52,390 nucleotides of DNA from Chloroflexota bacterium (GTDB lineage Bacteria; Chloroflexota; Anaerolineae; Anaerolineales; Anaerolineaceae), in contig JAEKNU010000026.1 of the NCBI GenBank assembly GCA_016838895.1, positions 1 through 52,390 of the forward strand, in the 5' to 3' direction. The notes below the pieces were generated by a model. It did no database searches, was not told the DNA's origin, and worked only from the letters and a program-made list of their open reading frames with translations. This document shows, piece by piece, positions 9,052 through 17,506 of the stretch (position 1 is its first letter; each line of letters opens with the position of its first letter). The position numbers and the translations under genes are program-made.

Positions 9052-9666
9052 TTATGAAAGTATTTTCTTAACCGACGCTTCAATTACAATCGTATGCCCC
9101 TGAATCTCGATCTGATCCACCTGGAAACCATGCTGATTCAAAAACGCTTCGTATGCCTTATCGTTCTTGAAGGTCACAAATTCATACCATTTCGAGCCTT
9201 CCGCTGGATAGCCATTAACAATAATCAACCTTCCTGCTGGCGCCAGTACACGCTTAATTTCACGCATTGCCACATCATAATCCGGCCAGAAGTTAATCGT
9301 ATCAAAAGCTGTGGCAACATCAATACTGTTATCTGCCAACTCCAATTGATCAATCGAGTTTTGCAATATCTTCACGCGCCCTTCATTCACGGCCCTACGA
9401 TTGGTCTTCATGGATAATTGAACCATTTCAGCGGCGTGATCAATACCATATATGGTTGCATCCGCAAATTGACCTGCCAACAATTTGACCGCAATACCGC
9501 CGCCGCAGCCAATATCCAGCACAGCCTTCACGGGAGCATTTGTATTCTTCCCTATCTCGTTTACAATGGATCGGTATTGGTTCCTGTGTATCAAATTCAT
9601 CAACCTGCCAGCCAGCAGCCCCATAAAACCAACCGGTTTGGCACCAATTTGTTGTTCCGTACTCAT
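9052..9666 (-). CDS. Class I SAM-dependent methyltransferase
   Basis: A 204-aa Rossmann-fold methyltransferase. Motif I VLDIGCGGG lies near residue 47-55, an acidic GID follows at motif II, and the post-I region holds NSIDVATAFDTINFWPD and the Methyltransf_11-style RVLAPAGRLIIVN. The substrate is not evident. An upstream in-frame TTG overlaps the AGGAG, so the ATG at 9666, seven bases after the AGGAG, is chosen. A strong hairpin lies just upstream of the ribosome-binding site. Confidence 0.88.
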   Translation of the reverse strand: MSTEQQIGAKPVGFMGLLAGRLMNLIHRNQYRSIVNEIGKNTNAPVKAVLDIGCGGGIAVKLLAGQFADATIYGIDHAAEMVQLSMKTNRRAVNEGRVKILQNSIDQLELADNSIDVATAFDTINFWPDYDVAMREIKRVLAPAGRLIIVNGYPAEGSKWYEFVTFKNDKAYEAFLNQHGFQVDQIEIQGHTIVIEASVKKILS

Positions 9667-9677
9667 TCGTATTCTCC

Positions 9678-9722
9678 TAAACAAAATCTGAATTGCATTT
9701 TTTGAAACAATGCAATTCAGAT
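9678..9722 (-). terminator. 13-bp hairpin with T-rich tail before the methyltransferase gene
   Basis: ATCTGAATTGCAT (9686-9698) and ATGCAATTCAGAT (9710-9722) pair perfectly around an 11-base loop. On the minus strand the second arm runs into TTTTGTTT. It can end transcription arriving from the DUF4332/hydrolase genes, or attenuate a transcript started at the TATAAT (minus strand, 9728-9723) that touches it. Confidence 0.6.
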
Positions 9723-9810
9723 ATTATAGTCCAATTAACAGCTTTCTCTTGTAAATTAATCGCCTATTGCAAAGGTCTTTATACAAATTCTCAGCAGAAC
9801 GCCTGCCAAT

Positions 9811-10470
9811 TCACCCCACATACCCCGCCGCATGAATCAGGCGCTTGATATCACGCATACCAATCTTGCCTTTGTAAAATCGTCCGCCTTCATTCACCCG
9901 ATTGAGCCCGGCAGCCAGCTCATCTGCATCAGCGGCGGCCAGTTCAGCCGCACTGCTGTAACCGCTCAGGATTATCATGCGTGCCGTATTGGGGCTGACC
10001 CACTGCACACGCGTCAGATTGACCAGTTTGCGAAGTTTCTGTAATATTTCCGCATCCACATTGGTAGCAACTTGCAATGCGCTTGCATCCGCATCAGACA
10101 TTGTTGCTTCATAAAATGCGGCACTATTATTTAAGCCATGCTCCACCAATTTCTGAATCTCCTCTTGGGGCATCCAGGTAAATTCTGTTAGTTTAAACGG
10201 CTTGGGGAAATAACTCTCAATTTCACGGCGCAACAAAACAAGATACGCTTGATCAATCTTGCTTGCTGTAGCCAATGCATTCAGGCGTTTGGGGTTCTTC
10301 AATTCATAGCGCAGTTTGTCAAAAGTACGTATACCTTGTGTTTCAAGCAATTCGAATTTCTCAGTAATTCCATCCAATAAAGCCACCCGACTGGGCACCA
10401 GATCATTGCTCTCGATTCTCTTACGCAATGCCGTAAGCGTCACTTGCTCATCATCAATATGATAGCTCAT
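9811..10470 (-). CDS. DUF4332 domain-containing protein
   Basis: A 219-aa mostly helical protein. The C-terminal half (about residues 120-219) looks like tandem helix-hairpin-helix units (GLNNSAAFYEA; PNTARMIILSGYSSAAEL), matching the DUF4332 pattern related to DNA-binding HhH domains. Function unknown. The first in-frame ATG lies inside the GGAGGAGAG ribosome-binding site, so the next ATG at 10470 is used. It follows the hydrolase gene by 12 bases and is probably in the same operon. Confidence 0.75.
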   Translation of the reverse strand: MSYHIDDEQVTLTALRKRIESNDLVPSRVALLDGITEKFELLETQGIRTFDKLRYELKNPKRLNALATASKIDQAYLVLLRREIESYFPKPFKLTEFTWMPQEEIQKLVEHGLNNSAAFYEATMSDADASALQVATNVDAEILQKLRKLVNLTRVQWVSPNTARMIILSGYSSAAELAAADADELAAGLNRVNEGGRFYKGKIGMRDIKRLIHAAGYVG

Positions 10471-10482
10471 CTCTCCTCCCAT

Positions 10483-11265
10483 TTAATGAATGATGCTTTC
10501 CAAAAAGGTAAATATCATATCGCTGAATTCATCCCGCTTTCGCGTTTCAAAAAATTCCGTGCCATGCACCGTACCAACAAAAGTTTTTAATTCCTTCGGT
10601 TGCGGGGCGGCTTCGTAAAACAACATAAACTTGGGCAGCATTTCCCCGCCCCCAGTCGGGTCAGATTCGGAGACAATAAATAATTTTGGCATCTCCGCAT
10701 TGGTAAAATCATTGGGGTCCTGCTTGGCTGGATCCTGCGAACCAATGCCGGAGACCGCCACAAACCCGGCCAGATCACGATCAAAAGCAGTTTCAGTGCA
10801 GGCGCGTGCGCCCATGCTGGCCCCGATACAGATCACCTGATCAAAGCCCTCTTCCAGCATAAAATCCACCGCGCGGTTGATATCTCGGCTGAGAATCAGG
10901 AAACTATCTTCCGTACTGGAAGCACATTCTGATTCGCCGTAGCAGCGGAAATTAAAGGTTAAGGAACTATAGCCTTTCCCGGCCAGCCTTTCTGCAAAAG
11001 GCATCCAGTTTTCCTGATCATTAGGCCCGGACATATGCGCAAAGACAATACCGGTTTTTGTTTCCTCACCCAGATAAAGCATGCCTTCCAATGAAAGACC
11101 ATCATCCGTTTCAAAATGCACGACCTCTGTTGAATACGGTAATAGTGGTTCAGGGATTGCAGTCTCGGTGGGTACAGGTGTTGCTGTTGCAGTGACAAAA
11201 ATATTACGGTCACAGGAACTTATTATTAAAGAACAGAGAATCAACACCAAACTTATTTTTTTCAT
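10483..11265 (-). CDS. Alpha/beta hydrolase lipoprotein
   Basis: A 260-aa predicted lipoprotein: signal peptide MKKISLVLILCSLIISSC with the lipobox Cys at 18, then a Thr/Pro-rich tether. The hydrolase domain shows the nucleophile elbow GASMG near residue 148-152, an acid in SESDPTG and a C-terminal HGTEFF His. Dienelactone-hydrolase-like enzymes share this layout. It is anchored outside the membrane and the substrate is unknown. AGGAG sits seven bases before the ATG. First gene of a likely two-gene operon with DUF4332. Confidence 0.85.
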   Translation of the reverse strand: MKKISLVLILCSLIISSCDRNIFVTATATPVPTETAIPEPLLPYSTEVVHFETDDGLSLEGMLYLGEETKTGIVFAHMSGPNDQENWMPFAERLAGKGYSSLTFNFRCYGESECASSTEDSFLILSRDINRAVDFMLEEGFDQVICIGASMGARACTETAFDRDLAGFVAVSGIGSQDPAKQDPNDFTNAEMPKLFIVSESDPTGGGEMLPKFMLFYEAAPQPKELKTFVGTVHGTEFFETRKRDEFSDMIFTFLESIIH

Positions 11266-11503
11266 TTTGCATCTCCTGCTGATACTATTCAGATCGTCAC
11301 CACTGATTATCGCATACCTACACCAGGTAGATAAAGGTCAAATAATATTATTTCCGAATGGTGCTTTCTTCAACTATATCAAAAAGTCTCATATTTGAAA
11401 AATAAATCACCTGAAAATACAACCTATTGTGATGTATATTAGCAAGAAAGTCATGTGACCAGGTCATAAAAATGAGCAAATCTTCCAAAAATCTGCTTTC
11501 CTT

Positions 11504-11512
11504 TGCTATAAT
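11504..11512 (+). promoter_or_regulatory. Extended -10 TGCTATAAT
   Basis: TG-C-TATAAT at 11504-11512 with a weak -35 region. Transcription would start about 25 bases before the ATG at 11546. The 280-base divergent gap holds nothing else I can name. Confidence 0.6.
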
Positions 11513-11545
11513 AGTGTCAGACTTTTGCAACAGGTGCTAACTTTC

Positions 11546-11989
11546 ATGGAAGATCATCAAAACGAAGTAAAACAAACCTCATTTTTCCCCAGTAAGAATA
11601 TACTGCTCCTTCCAATTACCCTATTCATTTTGGGAATAGGATTACTGGTCTTTTCCTTTTTCAATAGACTTGTTGCATCTTCCGAAACCAGGATTATTAG
11701 TTGGGGTTTTATGATTGTGGGACTATTTGGTTCTACGATGGGTTGGCTGCACAGAAAAAGATTCTTGTTGTTAATCAATGGAAACACATTGACTTATATT
11801 CCTGATCAACAGTCGGAAGTAAAAAATGAAATCCGTTTTGATCAAATTAGACGTGTTACAACACAGCAAACAGCCATTGGCAGATTCTTGCGATACGGTA
11901 ATGTACACATCCAATATGATGAAGGTGATTTATATATTCAAGATATTGATTCCCCAGATCAGATAGAAAAGCTTATTTCTGTTATGTAA
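11546..11989 (+). CDS. Membrane protein with PH-like domain
   Basis: A 147-aa protein with two membrane segments (about residues 18-38 and 48-68) followed by a small beta-rich domain of the bacterial PH-like kind (LTYIPDQQSEVKNEIRFDQI, then VHIQYDEGDLYIQDI). ATG 11546 is chosen because AGGTG lies nine bases upstream; an earlier TTG has no such site. Function unknown. Monocistronic, with its own extended -10. Confidence 0.65.
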   Translation: MEDHQNEVKQTSFFPSKNILLLPITLFILGIGLLVFSFFNRLVASSETRIISWGFMIVGLFGSTMGWLHRKRFLLLINGNTLTYIPDQQSEVKNEIRFDQIRRVTTQQTAIGRFLRYGNVHIQYDEGDLYIQDIDSPDQIEKLISVM

Positions 11990-12071
11990 TAACACAGAAT
12001 TAAGTTTTTTTTTATGTGCGAGTCATCATAAGGTTTTTGAATTTATACATAAATAGACAGGAGATTGTTCG

Positions 12072-12923
12072 GTGCAAAAAATAATAATCATCACAGATTC
12101 AGATTGTAGTCTCTCCCCTGAAATGTCAGCGGAGTACAACATTCGCCAGGTTCCCATCAACATTCATTTTGGCGATGATACCTATGAAAGCGGTGTTGAT
12201 ATCAATGATAAAACTTTATTCGAACGTGTGGATAAAGAAGGCAAATTACCTACCACTGCCGCCCCTGCTCCAGGCAAATTTAAGGAGGCTTTTCAGCAAG
12301 CATTTGATGATGGTTGTGAAGAAATCATTTGTTTTTGTGTAAGCAGCAAAATCAGCGCCACAATCGCTGCTGCTCAACAAGCCAAGGAAATGCTGGATAG
12401 TGATGCCATTACCATTATTGATACGGAAACGGTTTCACTTGGGCAGGGCTTCATCGTGCTCGAAGCCGCAGCCCTGGCAAAATCCGGAAAATCAAGTAAA
12501 GAAATTATTGCAGCAGCAAAAAACGTACAAGATAACATGCACCTCTTTGCAGCCTTATCCACACTCAAATATCTGGCGATGGGCGGCCGTATCAGCCATC
12601 TACAGGCTGGCATGGCAGGCATCATGGAAGTCAAACCCATTCTAACCATTCAAGACGGCAAATTGGAGGTTTTGGAGCGCATCCGTACCCGCAAGAAATC
12701 ACTCAGCCGTTTGCTGGAACTGGTGGAATCTTCCGTCGGCGATGCCCCCATCAAACGATTGGGAATCATCCACTCCAATTGTCCCGAAGAAGCTGATGCC
12801 TTCCATAAAACGATTTCTACTCATTTTTCAATTGAAGGCGAAGTGCCGATTGTGGAATTTACCGCTGGTTTGTCGGTACACTCCGGTGCCGGATTATTAG
12901 GTTTGGCTGTTTATACCGCCTGA
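12072..12923 (+). CDS. DegV family protein
   Basis: Fatty-acid-binding DegV/FakB-type protein of 283 aa, the usual length. Features are an N-terminal ITDSDCSLSP strand-loop, the ligand-binding loop LPTTAAPAPGKF (usually TSxPSP), GLGQGF-like SLGQGFIVLEAA, and the C-terminal SVHSGAGLLG ending. Members present acyl chains to fatty-acid kinases, but no kinase gene is nearby. GTG start with AGGAGA upstream. Confidence 0.92.
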   Translation: MQKIIIITDSDCSLSPEMSAEYNIRQVPINIHFGDDTYESGVDINDKTLFERVDKEGKLPTTAAPAPGKFKEAFQQAFDDGCEEIICFCVSSKISATIAAAQQAKEMLDSDAITIIDTETVSLGQGFIVLEAAALAKSGKSSKEIIAAAKNVQDNMHLFAALSTLKYLAMGGRISHLQAGMAGIMEVKPILTIQDGKLEVLERIRTRKKSLSRLLELVESSVGDAPIKRLGIIHSNCPEEADAFHKTISTHFSIEGEVPIVEFTAGLSVHSGAGLLGLAVYTA

Positions 12924-12934
12924 CAAACCAAAAC

Positions 12935-13189
12935 TCATAATCGGATCGCTTTAACGGTTCCTTGATTTAATTTAAGCGCTAACCTGCCATTTATTAATTG
13001 AATTGTCCCGATTTCTTTCTGACATGCGGGGCATATCGCTGGCAGGTTAGTGTTTTGCGTCACGCCAACATAATCCTTGCGAATATGTTCCAAAAACAAT
13101 TTTATCAATCGTCCGCGAGATGATTTATAATACTTGAATAATTTTGTACCGCACTGGCAATCAACATTAATAACACGCCCGTTACTCAT
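12935..13189 (-). CDS. Small conserved zinc-ribbon protein
   Basis: An 84-aa protein with Cys pairs CQC near residue 11-13 and CPAC near 53-56, plus a GTKLFKYYKSSRGRLIK motif and the C-terminal KLNQGTVKAI. A conserved hypothetical family is suspected, with no known function. It converges on degV with only 11 bases between stops and diverges from the UbiA gene with 32 bases between start codons. Confidence 0.7.
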   Translation of the reverse strand: MSNGRVINVDCQCGTKLFKYYKSSRGRLIKLFLEHIRKDYVGVTQNTNLPAICPACQKEIGTIQLINGRLALKLNQGTVKAIRL

Positions 13190-13221
13190 GGCTTCTACCT
13201 GAAATAAAAAGGAATTGGTTT

Positions 13222-14115
13222 TTGAATATGAAATATATTATACGCTCTGCACGTCCTCAATTTTTAATATTAGCACCCATTTGTGTTTTTGCCGGTTTAG
13301 CTGCCAGCCTGGTTAGCGGCGCTCCTTTCAATGGGATACATGCACTATTGGCATTTATTGGCGGGACCCTGGCGCATGCCAGTGTCAATTTACTGAATGA
13401 ATATGAAGACTTCAAAACGGGTCTTGATAACCTGACTATTAAAACCCCTTTCAGTGGTGGTACAGGCAATTTACAAGAAAACCCTGATCAGGCGCAAAAG
13501 GTACGTACTGCCGGATGGATTGCTGCCGGGTTAACATTGTTAATCGGCATATTCATTGCTTTACAGTCTGGTTGGGGCATTATACCGATTGGCATTTTGG
13601 GCTTGCTCATCATCTTCATCTATACTTCTTTTCTCAATAAATTTCCCTGGCTGTGCATCATCAGTCCGGGTTTGGGGTTTGGCCCATTGATGGTCATGGG
13701 TAGTGAATATGCCATCAGTGGACAGTATACATGGACGGGTTTTTTGATTTCATTGGTACCATTCTTTTTGGTGAACAATCTATTATTACTTAATCAATTC
13801 CCTGATCTGGAACCGGACCAGAGCATTGGGCGAAAACATTTCCCCATCGCATACGGCAGAAAGAACAGTGCCATTGTATACACCGTTTTCCTGGCTTGCA
13901 CATACTTGGTACTAATTATCGGTACAGCTGTCCAGTTATTCTCCTGGGGCGCGTTATTTGGCCTGGCGACCGTATTTATCGCCATACCTGCTCTTAAAAT
14001 CATCTTCAGTTCACTGGATGATATGCAAAAACTGGGTCCTGCCCAGGGCATGAATGTGCTGATCAACTTGCTTACACCATTACTGGCCGGTATCGGCATG
14101 CTATTGATCAAGTAA
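13222..14115 (+). CDS. UbiA family prenyltransferase
   Basis: A 297-aa integral membrane prenyltransferase with eight to nine membrane segments. The first Asp-rich motif appears as NEYEDFKTGLD (about residue 59-69), followed by FSGGTG. The second is DLEPDQSIGRKHFPIAYGR (about 195-213). This is the MenA-like branch, which prenylates a quinone precursor; the exact acceptor cannot be told. TTG 13222 has AAGGAA seven bases upstream, while the ATG at 13228 is the alternative. Confidence 0.88.
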   Translation: MNMKYIIRSARPQFLILAPICVFAGLAASLVSGAPFNGIHALLAFIGGTLAHASVNLLNEYEDFKTGLDNLTIKTPFSGGTGNLQENPDQAQKVRTAGWIAAGLTLLIGIFIALQSGWGIIPIGILGLLIIFIYTSFLNKFPWLCIISPGLGFGPLMVMGSEYAISGQYTWTGFLISLVPFFLVNNLLLLNQFPDLEPDQSIGRKHFPIAYGRKNSAIVYTVFLACTYLVLIIGTAVQLFSWGALFGLATVFIAIPALKIIFSSLDDMQKLGPAQGMNVLINLLTPLLAGIGMLLIK

Positions 14116-14140
14116 AAATCATCTGATTTAATAAATGATC

Positions 14141-14172
14141 AAGTCATTTCCTGACAGAAATGACTTTTTTTT
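14141..14172 (+). terminator. Intrinsic terminator of the UbiA gene
   Basis: AAGTCATTTC (14141-14150) and GAAATGACTT (14157-14166) with a six-base loop, followed by a run of T ending at 14172. Confidence 0.9.
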
Positions 14173-14182
14173 GTGTATAAAG

Positions 14183-14188
14183 TACAAT
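14183..14188 (+). promoter_or_regulatory. -10 box TACAAT before the GNAT gene
   Basis: TACAAT directly after the terminator; an overlapping TATAAA lies at 14176-14181. AGGAGG follows, eight bases or fewer before the ATG at 14214. No clear -35. Confidence 0.35.
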
Positions 14189-14213
14189 TCTATTATTCAT
14201 TTAGGAGGCAGCT

Positions 14214-14885
14214 ATGAATATCCAATACCGCCTTGCCCAATCCGATGATGCCCAAGACCTGCTAACAATTAAGCAACAAGTCTGGCCTCAAGAAGCGTCA
14301 AACCTGCAACAGATTCAAATGGTACTCAACCTATCAGATCATCTCTGCTATGTCGCTGAAGTCAACAATCATGTTATCGGTTTTATGGATTGTTTTCCTA
14401 CCAGCAATCAGGGGGTTCTGCGTATGGACATGGACTTACTCGCTGTTTTGCCAGCCTATCGAGGAAAGCGCATCGCCTCAACGTTGATCCAGCGCTGTTT
14501 GCAGCATGAAGAACTAGACAATACCGCCATAATTCGGACACTGATTCAAGTTGATAATATTGCCAGCCAAAAATCTTTCCAGCATAATGGTTTCATTTTA
14601 CAGCCTGAAATTATCACGCTTTACGTCACCTCCGCTGAAAATGGACCACTACCCATACGCTATAATGGGTTCTCTGGCCATTTACTACCCGTGCAAACCC
14701 TAAATTACAGCGGCTTCTGGATCGAAGCCCCTTTCTCAAGCACTGACCTGGTAATTCCACAGCATTTTCAAACCTTGGGTACATTGCTGCCGGAAAATAA
14801 CGAATATCATGAGCAAGTCAGCCAGCTCGGATTTGAGAAGATGAATCAATATCAGTGGTGGATCTTGCCCACCAAGGAAAATTAA
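14214..14885 (+). CDS. GNAT family N-acetyltransferase
   Basis: A 223-aa protein. The GNAT fold fills about residues 1-140, with the acetyl-CoA loop in LPAYRGKRIASTLIQ (near 80-95) and the SQKSFQHNGF helix-strand near 120. The 80-residue C-terminal extension has no motif I recognise and may be a degenerate second GNAT half. Acceptor unknown. AGGAGG precedes the ATG. Its stop overlaps the next ATG (TAATG), so the two are coupled. Confidence 0.85.
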   Translation: MNIQYRLAQSDDAQDLLTIKQQVWPQEASNLQQIQMVLNLSDHLCYVAEVNNHVIGFMDCFPTSNQGVLRMDMDLLAVLPAYRGKRIASTLIQRCLQHEELDNTAIIRTLIQVDNIASQKSFQHNGFILQPEIITLYVTSAENGPLPIRYNGFSGHLLPVQTLNYSGFWIEAPFSSTDLVIPQHFQTLGTLLPENNEYHEQVSQLGFEKMNQYQWWILPTKEN

Positions 14886-15322
14886 TGCAATACTTGTTTC
14901 CCATTCTAATTGGTACCATCGGTGGCGCAGCCATTGGCTTTCAGGTACCTTTATCCAACATCACCGGCCAAAAGCTGGGTACGTTGAGCAGTGTCTTTCT
15001 GGTACATTTCTTTGGTACACTGGTTTCCCTTGTAGCATTAATCATCAGTGGTGGAGAAAATGTGCGCCAATGGCGCTCCATTGCTCTTTATCCAATCATC
15101 GCAGGGGCTTTGGGGTTGATTATTATCAGTGCCTTTGTCTTTACCATTCCACGCATCGGTACGACTGCTGCCCTGGGAATATCCATCGCAGCTCAGTTGC
15201 TCATCAGTGTGCTGGTTGATCATTACGGTCTTTTTGAAGTAACCACAAGGCCGCTTTCTATCCCCCGCTTGTCTGGCATTGTACTTTTACTGGTAGGTGC
15301 CTGGATTGTGCTTAAAAACTAA
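14885..15322 (+). CDS. DMT-superfamily transporter, YdcZ/DUF606 type
   Basis: A 145-aa protein with five hydrophobic segments and the DUF606 look: a GxxxGFQxPLN-like start (AAIGFQVPLSNITG), a conserved HFFGT and a closing LSGIVLLLVGAWIV. Small transporters of this group often work as dimers, and the substrate is unknown. The ATG shares a base with the preceding GNAT stop. Confidence 0.85.
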   Translation: MQYLFPILIGTIGGAAIGFQVPLSNITGQKLGTLSSVFLVHFFGTLVSLVALIISGGENVRQWRSIALYPIIAGALGLIIISAFVFTIPRIGTTAALGISIAAQLLISVLVDHYGLFEVTTRPLSIPRLSGIVLLLVGAWIVLKN

Positions 15323-15358
15323 CAACAAATTTATCCAATATATGTATGGAGAAAAAGA

Positions 15359-16030
15359 TTGAAAACAAAAGTACTTGCCCTGATACCAGCCTATAATGAG
15401 GGTAAACATATTAAAAAAGTTATTGAAGAAACCCTGCAATATTTACCTGTCCTGGTAGTGGATGATGGTTCCAAGGATGATACCCCGCAAATTGTTCAGG
15501 AAACAGATGCAATATTGCTGACTATTTCACCAAATCGTGGAAAAGGAAATGCCTTAAAAACAGGTTTCCGTTGGGCGCTAAAAAATGGTTTTTATGATGG
15601 CATCCTTACCATAGATGCCGACGGTCAGCACGACCCCCATGAAATTTCAAAATTTCTAAACTGCATTGAAGATGAAAAACCGGATTTAATTATCGGGAAA
15701 CGCGATTTTTCGAAAATGCCTTTTTCCCGCAAAGCAGCCAATCGTATTGGTCGGGTTTTATTCAGTTGGGCAATGCGTCAACCCATTGAAGACAATCAAT
15801 CCGGCTACCGTTATTTAAGTAGAGCGTTACTAGAAAAAGTCATATTGACCAAAAAAAGCGGCTTCGAATTTGAAGTTGAGAATATTCTAACCTGCCTGCA
15901 AAATGACATGAAATTATCCTGGGTACCGATAAGGACCATTTATGGTGATGAAAAAAGCCATATTCATCCGTTCAAACATATTTTTGGCTTTATTGCGCTG
16001 ATATTGCGTGTTAGAGAAGCAACTTCCTGA
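15359..16030 (+). CDS. Family 2 glycosyltransferase
   Basis: A 223-aa GT-A fold enzyme of the dolichyl/polyprenyl-phosphate sugar synthase kind. Seen are IPAYNEG near residue 9, VVDDGSKDDT near 31 and the metal-binding DADGQHD near 88. DNQSGYR lies near 142. No membrane segments are present, so it is the catalytic domain only. It could make lipid-linked sugar donors for GT-C enzymes such as the one at 30434. TTG start with GGAG upstream. Confidence 0.9.
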   Translation: MKTKVLALIPAYNEGKHIKKVIEETLQYLPVLVVDDGSKDDTPQIVQETDAILLTISPNRGKGNALKTGFRWALKNGFYDGILTIDADGQHDPHEISKFLNCIEDEKPDLIIGKRDFSKMPFSRKAANRIGRVLFSWAMRQPIEDNQSGYRYLSRALLEKVILTKKSGFEFEVENILTCLQNDMKLSWVPIRTIYGDEKSHIHPFKHIFGFIALILRVREATS

Positions 16031-16082
16031 TCTGTTTTTCGTTATATACACTGAATAGACGAAATCAACTGAAGGAATCAAT

Positions 16083-16610
16083 ATGACCACAAAAATGCTT
16101 ATTACCTATGGCTCATGGGCCGATTCAACCTGGGAAGTTGCCGCCAAAATGGCTGAAACGCTTAAAGCTAATTTGAATATTGATATTGATGTATTACCTG
16201 CAAAGACAGTAAAGGATATTTCTACTTATCAGGCAGTTGTTATTGGTAGCAGCATCCGGGCAGGCATGTTTCACCCATCCATTGGTAAATTTATCAAACG
16301 GCATCGCAAAGTGTTATCCAATATACCCAGTGCTTTTTTCATAAGCTGCCTAACGATGAAAGAAGACAACGAGGCAAATCGGAATACAACAGCAGCCTAT
16401 ATGAATAAGCTTTATAGTAAAGTACCCGAATTCAAACCAATTGAATTGGGTTTGTTCGGTGGCGCGGTCAATTATGAAAAATTACCTTTCCTGTTTAGAA
16501 AAATGTTCGAAAAAAGCGAGGAAATGGCTGAAGGCGATTTCCGTGATTGGAATGAAATAAACCGTTGGATTGTTGAGACATCGAATAAACTTCTTCTCCA
16601 AACAAGTTAG
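16083..16610 (+). CDS. Flavodoxin domain protein, HemG-like
   Basis: A 175-aa flavodoxin of the Flavodoxin_5 type, as in menaquinone-dependent protoporphyrinogen oxidase. The FMN phosphate loop is TYGSWADSTWEVA (residues 9-21), then VVIGSSIRAGMFHPSI near 56 and the FISCLTMKED loop near 95. The second glycine-rich segment LGLFGGAVNY lies near 128. Haem context is absent, so the role may be general electron transfer. A clear terminator follows. Confidence 0.85.
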   Translation: MTTKMLITYGSWADSTWEVAAKMAETLKANLNIDIDVLPAKTVKDISTYQAVVIGSSIRAGMFHPSIGKFIKRHRKVLSNIPSAFFISCLTMKEDNEANRNTTAAYMNKLYSKVPEFKPIELGLFGGAVNYEKLPFLFRKMFEKSEEMAEGDFRDWNEINRWIVETSNKLLLQTS

Positions 16611-16637
16611 TCTACGAACGATCTGAAACTTTTCCTC

Positions 16638-16669
16638 ATCCGCGAAACAATTGTTTCGCGGATTTTCAT
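16638..16669 (+). terminator. Terminator of the flavodoxin gene
   Basis: A perfect 26-base palindrome (ATCCGCGAAACAA 16638-16650 with its complement 16651-16663), followed by TTTTCATTT. Confidence 0.85.
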
Positions 16670-16679
16670 TTGAATCAAC

Positions 16680-16685
16680 TATAAT
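16680..16685 (+). promoter_or_regulatory. -10 box TATAAT before the SDR gene
   Basis: A perfect TATAAT 29 bases before the SDR ATG. The -35 position falls in the terminator palindrome and matches poorly. Confidence 0.45.
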
Positions 16686-16714
16686 TAGATATCAATATGG
16701 GAAAGGAATATCAA

Positions 16715-17503
16715 ATGAAAACAATTGTGATTACTGGAAGTTCGCGTGGTATTGGCTATCACCTGGCAGATCAGTTTCTGGCAAATCAATGTCAGGTTGT
16801 TCTTAGCGGTCGCTCAGTCAATTCATTGTCAGCTGCGCAGATCAATTTAGTCGATAAACATCCAAACACACAGCTAATCACCGTACCTTGTGACGTCTCC
16901 GAATATGATCAAATTGAAAACTTATGGCTGAAAGCTGTTGAACAATTCGGCAAAGTCGATATCTGGATTAACAATGCCGGCCAGGCACATAGCCAGGCCA
17001 AAAGTTGGGAACAACCGCAAAGCACGATGCTGAATATCGTACAAAGCAATGTTTTGGGCGTCATGTATGGCTGCAAAATTGCTATGCAAGGAATGCTGAG
17101 ACAGGGTTATGGTGCCATCTATAACATGGAAGGTCTGGGTAGTGACGGCCGTATTGTGGAAGGTTTATCCATCTATGGCAGCAGCAAATCTGCGGTACGG
17201 TACTTTTCGCGCTGTCTTGTCAAAGATAGCGCTCATACATCCATTATCGTTGGCACACTGAGTCCGGGCATGGTGATGACGGATTTAATACGCAAGCAAT
17301 ATGCACAAGATCCTGTCGGCTGGCAAAAGGCAAAACCCATTTTCAATATATTGGCTGATACCCCTCAAACCGTGGCTGGTTGGTTGGCGCCGCATATATT
17401 GAATAACAAAAAGAATGGCGCACATATTGCCTGGTTGCCCCAATGGAAAGCGCTCTGGCGTTTTATCAGCACGCCATTTATAAAGCGGAATGTTACCGAT
17501 TAA
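16715..17503 (+). CDS. Short-chain dehydrogenase/reductase
   Basis: A 262-aa classical SDR: the NAD(P)-binding TGSSRGIG near residue 7-14, a DVSEYD acidic turn, NNAG near 89, catalytic Ser in LGSDGR-like loop and YGSSK near 153-157. The substrate is unknown. ATG 16715 is chosen because AAAGGA lies seven bases before it; an earlier ATG at 16697 has no ribosome-binding site. It converges on the kinase gene with three bases between stops. Confidence 0.9.
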   Translation: MKTIVITGSSRGIGYHLADQFLANQCQVVLSGRSVNSLSAAQINLVDKHPNTQLITVPCDVSEYDQIENLWLKAVEQFGKVDIWINNAGQAHSQAKSWEQPQSTMLNIVQSNVLGVMYGCKIAMQGMLRQGYGAIYNMEGLGSDGRIVEGLSIYGSSKSAVRYFSRCLVKDSAHTSIIVGTLSPGMVMTDLIRKQYAQDPVGWQKAKPIFNILADTPQTVAGWLAPHILNNKKNGAHIAWLPQWKALWRFISTPFIKRNVTD

Positions 17504-17506
17504 AAC

